64,000 nt of DNA. Source: Proteobacteria bacterium bin106. GTDB taxonomy: Bacteria; Bdellovibrionota_B; Oligoflexia; Oligoflexales; Bin106. Position 1 is the stretch's first letter. Each line of letters opens with the position of its first letter. The DNA lies in assembly GCA_002238945.1 (NCBI GenBank), contig MPNI01000008.1, positions 1-64,000 on the forward strand. Reading direction: 5' to 3'. A program made the position numbers and the translations under genes. Below, in pieces: positions 58,756 to 64,000 of this stretch. The notes below the pieces were generated by a model. The model did not search any database. It saw nothing but the letters and a program-made list of their open reading frames with translations, and was not told the DNA's origin.

Positions 58756-59844
58756 CTAGGAAGCACATGAAGGTTTTTCATAGACACAATGAGTGGTGTT
58801 TTTGAGACGAATTTTACCACGATCTAGGCGTGGGCTATCTTCAGGGGAAACCCAAAATTCGAGAATTTCTCCAGTGCTGATCTTTGCTTTAACCGCTGTA
58901 TAGTATCCTTGAAAGGTTTTGGATACCACTTGAAACGATAAGGAGGTATTTGAAGGATCTTCTCCCACCCATTCAATGGCATCGGCTCGAACAGCAAGAG
59001 TTAGATGGGAGGTTTGTGGAGTGATGCGAGGAGCATGCATATGGGATTTGGGGATTTGGCCAAAAGGACTCATCACTCCTCCTTTAGAAGGAAAACAGCG
59101 CAAAAAACTCCGTCTGCCCACAAAAGCTGCAACTTCATAATCTTGAGGGGTTTGATACACCATGCTGGATTTATCAAACTGGCGCATTTCACCGTTTAAC
59201 ATCACACCGATATGATCGGCTATTTCAAAGGCTTGAGCTTGATTATGACTTACCATAATGGTGGTGATATCTAGCTGAGTCAGCAGTTGACGGATCTCTT
59301 GGACCAAGTCATGAGTGATGGCAGGATCTAAGCAAGAAAAAGGCTCATCAAGTAAGAGAATATGTGGCACTGGAGCCAGTGCACGCCCAATAGCAACACG
59401 TTGTTGTAAGCCACCGGATAACTCAAAACAGTAATGATCACCCACATGACTTAAGCCACAAAGATCTAACATCTCATCGCAACGTTTTTGCCGTTTTTTG
59501 CTAGAAAGGCCAGAGAGGCCAAAAGCGATATTACCTCTCACTGTCAGATGAGGGAAGAGAGCAAGGTTCTGAAAAACCATCCCAACTCCTCTGCGATGAG
59601 CAGGCAAGGATGTGGTTGGGGAATGCATAACAGAATCAGCAATAGTGACAGTGCCACGATGTGGTTGCTCAAAACCAGCGATAGAACGCAGTAGCGAAGT
59701 CTTACCACTGCCGTTAGGGCCCAGCAAACAGACAAAATCTCCCTTGCCTACTTTAAAGGATACATCCTTTAAAGCACAACATGGCCCACTCACCTCCTTG
59801 GGATGATAATTGAGATGAAGATTTTGAACGTTTAAAAAACTCAC
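58756..59844 (-). CDS. Iron(III)-type ABC transporter ATPase (FbpC-like)
   Basis: The nucleotide-binding domain has Walker A GPNGSGKT (residues 42-49), Q-loop VGMVFQNLALFPHLTV, signature LSGGLQQRVAIGRAL, Walker B HILLLDEPFSCLDP and H-loop MVSHNQAQAFEIADH. A C-terminal TOBE-like regulatory domain follows (LAVRADAIEWVGED, VVSKTFQGYYTAVKAK). The domain arrangement and the pairing with a two-domain permease gene match the ferric iron (Fbp/Sfu/Hit) transporters. The transporter gene pair is fbpB-like (59935) then this gene, separated by 90 bp that hold a 7-bp tandem repeat. No FbpA-type binding protein is adjacent. Confidence 0.88.
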   Translation of the reverse strand: MSFLNVQNLHLNYHPKEVSGPCCALKDVSFKVGKGDFVCLLGPNGSGKTSLLRSIAGFEQPHRGTVTIADSVMHSPTTSLPAHRRGVGMVFQNLALFPHLTVRGNIAFGLSGLSSKKRQKRCDEMLDLCGLSHVGDHYCFELSGGLQQRVAIGRALAPVPHILLLDEPFSCLDPAITHDLVQEIRQLLTQLDITTIMVSHNQAQAFEIADHIGVMLNGEMRQFDKSSMVYQTPQDYEVAAFVGRRSFLRCFPSKGGVMSPFGQIPKSHMHAPRITPQTSHLTLAVRADAIEWVGEDPSNTSLSFQVVSKTFQGYYTAVKAKISTGEILEFWVSPEDSPRLDRGKIRLKNTTHCVYEKPSCAS

Positions 59845-59910
59845 AAACGTACCTCATTGAGACGGAGAAGCCATATTTTATGTTCCATGTGGTTTGAGCC
59901 TTTTATTTAT

Positions 59911-59934
59911 CATCCATCATCCATCATCCATCAT
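59911..59934. repeat. Tandem repeat, 7 bp x 3.4, next to a stop codon
   Basis: catccat is repeated three times plus a partial copy, ending directly at the stop codon of the permease gene (complement of 59935-59937). Confidence 0.85.
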
Positions 59935-61620
59935 TTAAGGAAGACACATCTGTTTTTTGGACAGATGAAACAGGGAGCGTTTTTTCATATATCCCATCAC
60001 AGCCAGTAACAACATACTAAAAACCACCATAACCAATGCAGGGACAGCAGCTTTTTGCCATTCTCCCTCACTGCTCCACTCATATACCTTCACAGACATG
60101 GTATCCCAACCTAAAGGGCGTAACATGAGGGTTAAAGGCATCTCTTTGATCACATCCATAAACACCATTAAGCCAGCAAACATTACAGGATAACGTAAAA
60201 AAGGCCAATGAATACGCCAAAACAATCCTTTACCACGAACACCTAAACTCTCACTTGATTCATCGAGACAATGAGGAACTTTTCCGTAGCTTTCCGCTAG
60301 AGGCTGAAAACCCACCACAAAAAAATGTATAGCCATTGCTGCTACTAATAAAGCAATGGTGGTGGTGAAGAACGGAAAAGAGAAGCGGTTTTCTAAAGCA
60401 TACACCGGTACAAAAAGAGCTACAGCAAGTACAGCACCAGGAAAGGCATAACCTAAAGTAGGTAGCTGAAAAAGCCCTCTTAAATAGCTATCTCTATGAA
60501 ACCATTGTTTAAACAGCTTGAGGGTATAGATACGTGGAGCTGATCGTATCAAAAATAACCCACAACAACTTATGGCCATAATCAACACACTGACTATGAA
60601 GGCAAGGAAAATACTTCTTAAAATATCCGGTAAGACTAAGGACCATGTATTCAGATCTTGCTGGTTACTAGCCATATCCACTAAGGCATATAGTGGTAAA
60701 AGTGTGGTGAAAGTTACACATATCAAACACAAACAAAATAAGCCATATCCCTGCTTTGCAGGCAGAGAAAATGCAGATTTGGCAGTAAAGTCGTTACTTT
60801 GAGAGAAGTGCATATACCAATGACTTTTGTTGCCATGAATCCGTCTTGATAGCACATACACCCCTAAGGCAAGAACAAGCAGTACACTTGCTACCTGAAG
60901 AGCAGCAGATAGGTCAAAGAAACCAAACCATGCTTTGAATATAGCTGTGGTTAAAGTGTTATAAGAAAAGACACTCACAGTGCCAAAATCACTGATCACT
61001 TCCATAGCCACAAAAGCCCCTGCTGTAAGCAGAGGGGGGAGTAACATCGGCATAATGACGCGTCGGAAAGAAGCCATATAACCATGTCCTAAGCTCATAG
61101 AAGCTTCCCACAGCCTCTGGTCCACTCCCTTTAAAGCAATACGAGCCATTAAAAATACATAAGGAAACAGAGAAAAACTCATGGCCATGGTAATGCCCAT
61201 ATAACCACTGATGTTAAGAGATCCTTGAAAATGTTGGCGCCAAAAAGTCTGCACAAAAGAGTTGTAATCTAAGACATCCAGCCAAATAAAACCCATAACA
61301 TAAGATGGGATAGCCAAAGGTAGGGCACAGAGGATAATGATGATCTTACGTCCAGGAAAATCAAATAAAGTGGTCGTTAAAGCTAGTACAGTACCTAAGA
61401 CAAGAGAACCAAAGGTAACGCCTATAAGTAATATCATGGTTTGATATAACAGCCTCCATAACTCAGTTTCCCATAGATGATCCCAAAAGATGGACGAGCC
61501 TGCTGAAAACCAGCTTGCTGATAAACTCCATAATGGCAGCACCATCAACACCCCCAGCCAACATACAGCACACCAAGCTATATCTTGTCCAATCCGGTGT
61601 TTTTCCATAAACATACGCAT
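59935..61620 (-). CDS. Iron(III)-type ABC transporter permease (FbpB-like, two fused domains)
   Basis: The protein is a fused two-domain permease with about 12 membrane segments. The first half contains EVISDFGTVSVFSYNTLTT after ASMSLGHGYMASFRRVIMP (the EAA-like loop), and the second half contains ESSESLGVRGKGLFWRIHWP, FMDVIKEMPLTLMLRPLGW. Both loops and the 560-residue length match FbpB/SfuB of ferric-iron importers. The ATG at 61620 is chosen because CAGGTGAG lies just upstream; a TTG at 61632 is possible. It is upstream of the ATPase gene. A Fur-like site lies about 90 bp upstream (61708-61722), consistent with iron control. Confidence 0.88.
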   Translation of the reverse strand: MRMFMEKHRIGQDIAWCAVCWLGVLMVLPLWSLSASWFSAGSSIFWDHLWETELWRLLYQTMILLIGVTFGSLVLGTVLALTTTLFDFPGRKIIIILCALPLAIPSYVMGFIWLDVLDYNSFVQTFWRQHFQGSLNISGYMGITMAMSFSLFPYVFLMARIALKGVDQRLWEASMSLGHGYMASFRRVIMPMLLPPLLTAGAFVAMEVISDFGTVSVFSYNTLTTAIFKAWFGFFDLSAALQVASVLLVLALGVYVLSRRIHGNKSHWYMHFSQSNDFTAKSAFSLPAKQGYGLFCLCLICVTFTTLLPLYALVDMASNQQDLNTWSLVLPDILRSIFLAFIVSVLIMAISCCGLFLIRSAPRIYTLKLFKQWFHRDSYLRGLFQLPTLGYAFPGAVLAVALFVPVYALENRFSFPFFTTTIALLVAAMAIHFFVVGFQPLAESYGKVPHCLDESSESLGVRGKGLFWRIHWPFLRYPVMFAGLMVFMDVIKEMPLTLMLRPLGWDTMSVKVYEWSSEGEWQKAAVPALVMVVFSMLLLAVMGYMKKRSLFHLSKKQMCLP

Positions 61621-61707
61621 ACTCACCTGCAATGCTTTTTCTTTTCTTCTTTTATCTGTATTTGTCTTACTTCTTATATCTTTATCTCGATCCTATTAAA
61701 ACAAAAA

Positions 61708-61722
61708 AGAGAGTCATTCTCA
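61708..61722 (-). promoter_or_regulatory. Possible Fur box
   Basis: The sequence AGAGAGTCATTCTCA matches a 7-1-7 inverted motif in the right half perfectly (ATTCTCA) and imperfectly in the left half (TGAGAAT with two changes). It is about 90 bp before the iron-type permease start and 240 bp before the solute-binding gene. Confidence 0.35.
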
Positions 61723-61922
61723 ATATCTCTATATAGGGTATTGAAGGTATAGCAAAAGGATATTTTTTTCCATAACAGAAATATCTCTTTTCAAATCATG
61801 TGACTGTCGTATTCTTTATCTCGGAATGACCAGAAAGGCATGGTATGGTGGTGCTGCTATGTTTGGTGTAGTACTGTTTTGGATTTGGATAAAAAAATGT
61901 CTTGTCTTTACAGCTATTGTAG

Positions 61923-61954
61923 GAATACGGGAATACGGGAATACGGGAATACGG
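61923..61954. repeat. Tandem repeat, 8 bp x 4
   Basis: gaatacgg is repeated four times directly upstream of the start of the solute-binding gene. A copy-number change here would change the distance between the promoter and the ribosome binding site. Confidence 0.93.
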
Positions 61955-61960
61955 AAAACC

Positions 61961-63817
61961 ATGATGAAACACATTGTTAAATGTCTTGTAACTTGTGTGC
62001 TGTGCATCCCTTTTTATATCGCCTTGGATATAGGGGCACATGTGAGTTGTGTGACTTATGGAGCTCATCATGTAACGGTTCATGACAATAATAAAGAACA
62101 AGCAGAACAAGAGAAACAAGAAGAAAACCTTTTTGAAACGTCTATAACCTACTTACCTCTGCCTGGTGATATTGTTTGGCAAAGTAACGATGATGATCCT
62201 GTTTTTACCAGTTCTAAGGCGCAAAAAGGCGGTACTCTTCTGCGTGTGATATCTCGTTTCCCTCTGACTTTTCGCAGCTTGGGACCGGATGCGAGTAGCA
62301 GCATCACAAACTATGGATGGTATAATCTGTCTTTACTTGCTGTCCATCCTATCACTCATCAATTCGTGCCAAGCTTGGCAGTTAAGTGGGCTACAAGTTC
62401 AGATGGACGCACCGTTTATTACTCTTTGGATCCCGATGCACGATGGTCTGATGGGGTTTCGGTAACGGCTAAAGATTTTTTGATGGTCCATCGCTTCTAC
62501 CTTTCTGAGTTCAGACGCGATGCTGCTAGGGTGGCTCAGTATCGCAGGCTTGTAAAAAGCTTTCAGATGCATAGTAGTCTTCAATTTTCTATAACTTTGC
62601 GTGCAGCGCATCCGGATCATGTATTGCTTAATAAGACCAATTGGAGTCCTGTTCCGTCCCATGTTTATCGTCTTTCCAAAGACTGGCAAAGAGTTGCTCA
62701 TTGGCAATTGGAGCCTAACAGTGGTCCTTATGAAGTTACATCCTATGAATTTGGTACATCGTTTGTTATGGAGCGTAAAAAAGATTGGTGGGGGCGCCAT
62801 AAAAGGTACATGAAAGGAGCTTATAACTTTGATACGCTGCAATATATGGTGAGTCAAGAAAGAGGGATTAGGCATCAGTGGAAGCTTTTTTTAGAAGAAA
62901 AATCTCACGTAATGTCTATAGGTCCTAAGCTGTGGCATACATGGACTCACATAGATCCTATTGCTAAGGGATATATCCAAAAACAGAGTACTCCTTATGT
63001 GGGCCCTAGCAATATTCATGGAATTTTTCTTAACTTAAAACACCTCCACTGGCAGCTTCCTGAACTGCGCTATGCTTTTGGGCATGCCATGGATATGGAT
63101 ACGATCATACAAAAGGTGCAGCGTAATGAAATGGAGCGTGCTCATACTTTATATGGTGGTATGGGAGCTTATTCTAACAGCCAACTTCGTTCCAGAGAAT
63201 ATAGTCCCACAAAAGTTGCTGAGTACATGAAGGCAGCCGGTTATACCAAGAACAGTGATGGTTATTTTGCTAAAGATGGCAAAGTCTTTTCACCTACTAT
63301 TGTTTTTTCTGATGAGCGTGAGTGGCCACACTTGAAGGTTTTGAAAGAAGGAGCACGCAAAGCTGGTATTTATCTCAATGCGCGTCATGTTTATGGTCCA
63401 TCTTTTGATCAGATAGTGCGTCGTCGTCGTCATGATGTGATTTGGAATACTCTTTCCAATCCTTGGTCAAGGATGGATGCACCTGGTTATTATTACTCTT
63501 ATCATTCTTCTGAGGCTAAAAAATTTCTTTCAGCTAACATCACCAATACTCAAGACCCTCAAATAGATGCTCTTATTCATGCGTACCGAAACACGATAGA
63601 CTCCACGAAAAAAGCTGCTTTATCGCGTTCTCTTCAAGAACTCATCCACAAGAGTGGAGCGAGCATCATGACTTTCAAAGTCCCTTATTCTCGCCTTCTT
63701 CATTGGCGCTATATCACATTTCCTCAGTCACAAAATGCCTATATTGCAAACAATCTCAAATATGCTTGGTATGACACAAAAGCCAAAGCTTTGTTAGATG
63801 AAGAGCGTTCAAAATAG
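61961..63817 (+). CDS. Extracellular solute-binding protein, family 5 (oligopeptide type)
   Basis: The start ATG at 61961 (MMKHIVKCLVTCVLCIPFYI) gives a normal signal peptide; no good ribosome binding site is visible. The mature protein shows the family 5 layout: GGTLLRVISRFPLTFRSLGPD at the beginning, VPSLAVKWATSSDGRTVYYS, RWSDGVSVTAKDFL and NSGPYEVTSYEFGTSFVMER. It continues with WWGRHKRYMKGAYNFD, and LRYAFGHAMDMDTII. These bind peptides, or in some groups nickel or opines, and deliver them to an ABC permease (Dpp/Opp). No Opp-like permease genes are in the window, so its partner is elsewhere or downstream. Confidence 0.9.
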   Translation: MMKHIVKCLVTCVLCIPFYIALDIGAHVSCVTYGAHHVTVHDNNKEQAEQEKQEENLFETSITYLPLPGDIVWQSNDDDPVFTSSKAQKGGTLLRVISRFPLTFRSLGPDASSSITNYGWYNLSLLAVHPITHQFVPSLAVKWATSSDGRTVYYSLDPDARWSDGVSVTAKDFLMVHRFYLSEFRRDAARVAQYRRLVKSFQMHSSLQFSITLRAAHPDHVLLNKTNWSPVPSHVYRLSKDWQRVAHWQLEPNSGPYEVTSYEFGTSFVMERKKDWWGRHKRYMKGAYNFDTLQYMVSQERGIRHQWKLFLEEKSHVMSIGPKLWHTWTHIDPIAKGYIQKQSTPYVGPSNIHGIFLNLKHLHWQLPELRYAFGHAMDMDTIIQKVQRNEMERAHTLYGGMGAYSNSQLRSREYSPTKVAEYMKAAGYTKNSDGYFAKDGKVFSPTIVFSDEREWPHLKVLKEGARKAGIYLNARHVYGPSFDQIVRRRRHDVIWNTLSNPWSRMDAPGYYYSYHSSEAKKFLSANITNTQDPQIDALIHAYRNTIDSTKKAALSRSLQELIHKSGASIMTFKVPYSRLLHWRYITFPQSQNAYIANNLKYAWYDTKAKALLDEERSK

Positions 63818-64000
63818 CTTGGATTTTCAATAAAACCCGAGGCATATACGCATATACAAAAAACCGTTGTAGTTAGCCAGATCTACACAGACCTATACAA
63901 TAGAATAGAGGTGTGTGGTTACTTTTTGAGAGTATGTGCTCTTAAGAACTGTTGTTTATTATTGGCTTTTGATCGGCTTGGGCTTTTTTGCAGACGTTCT
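63818..64000. other. Right end of window
   Basis: The 183 bp after the solute-binding gene contain no complete gene. GGCTTTTGATCGGCTTGGGCT followed by six T (to about 63990) could be part of a terminator, but the arms pair poorly. Confidence 0.35.

Larger units (their letters stand above)
61633..61960. other. Divergent regulatory region of permease and solute-binding gene
   Basis: This 328-bp region carries the Fur-like box at 61708-61722 and the 8-bp tandem repeat at 61923-61954. The frame of the solute-binding gene is open upstream to 61826, but that segment is not typical coding and I treat it as leader. Confidence 0.5.

Noticed and set aside
1549-61954. Repeat arrays as CRISPR
   Set aside because: Units are 7-30 bp, directly head to tail without spacers, and each array has a different sequence. 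No cas gene is present.
61826-61960. 45-residue N-terminal extension of the solute-binding protein
   Set aside because: It includes the 8-bp repeat array and would place a second hydrophobic segment before a normal signal peptide that starts at 61961.
1-64000. tRNA genes
   Set aside because: No T-loop-like sequence with a matching acceptor stem was seen; TTCGAA occurrences near 9878 and 46904 lie in protein genes.

Overview
The window looks like a chromosomal segment of an AT-rich, double-membraned (Gram-negative type) bacterium. It has about 42 protein genes on both strands, and I saw no rRNA, tRNA or CRISPR array. The outer membrane is implied by Pal, several signal-peptide beta-barrels, many lipoproteins and a LolB-like protein. 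A Ser/Thr kinase with an HRDISPQN catalytic loop and a C-terminal periplasmic domain, RNase Y, a tmk-holB-ricT cluster and eukaryote-like proline catabolic enzymes fit a deltaproteobacterial-type lineage (Bdellovibrionota or Myxococcota-like). That placement is inference from gene content, not a phylogeny.

Layout. 1-9.4 kb: the 3' part of a large unknown gene, an ABC-F ATPase, a lipoprotein, prolyl-tRNA synthetase, the rpsP-rimM-trmD translation operon and a periplasmic ligand-binding protein. 9.7-17.5 kb: a surface-protein island with two lipoproteins, a beta-barrel protein, a 680-bp gap rich in nested inverted repeats, and three paralogous beta-barrel genes, two of which share near-identical blocks separated by unrelated loops. 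17.7-29.8 kb: metabolism, with divergent proline dehydrogenase and P5C dehydrogenase, a TPR plus LolB-like pair, S-adenosylhomocysteinase, TrhO, pgk-tpiA and NrdB. 30 kb: a truncated transposase. 31-38.5 kb: dapA-dapB, a large outer-membrane protein, RNase Y and Pal, with a 960-bp gap that carries two minus-strand terminator-like hairpins. 39-48 kb: glycine decarboxylase, a lipoprotein, a TPR/beta-barrel fusion and several small unknown genes, a PilZ-like protein and a SprT-like/DUF2786 protein. 48.3-51.2 kb: three tandem stand-alone PD-(D/E)XK (HsdR N-terminal type) proteins, two of them with an almost identical duplicated leader. 51.4-55.7 kb: an aspartoacylase-type deacylase, ricT, holB and tmk on one strand. 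55.9-63.8 kb: the kinase, inorganic pyrophosphatase, an iron-type ABC permease and ATPase, and a family 5 solute-binding protein.

The genes fit free-standing central functions (glycolysis, lysine/peptidoglycan precursor synthesis, proline and glycine oxidation, methyl-cycle recycling, tRNA modification) mixed with fast-evolving envelope genes. The most striking general property is the abundance of short perfect tandem duplications (7-30 bp units, 2-4 copies). They occur in nearly every intergenic gap and at gene ends, and at five places the stop codon itself lies in the duplicated unit. The best candidates for something undescribed are the triplicated nuclease-fold proteins with their conserved leader, the structured intergenic element at 13.83-14.12 kb, and the mosaic beta-barrel paralogs.
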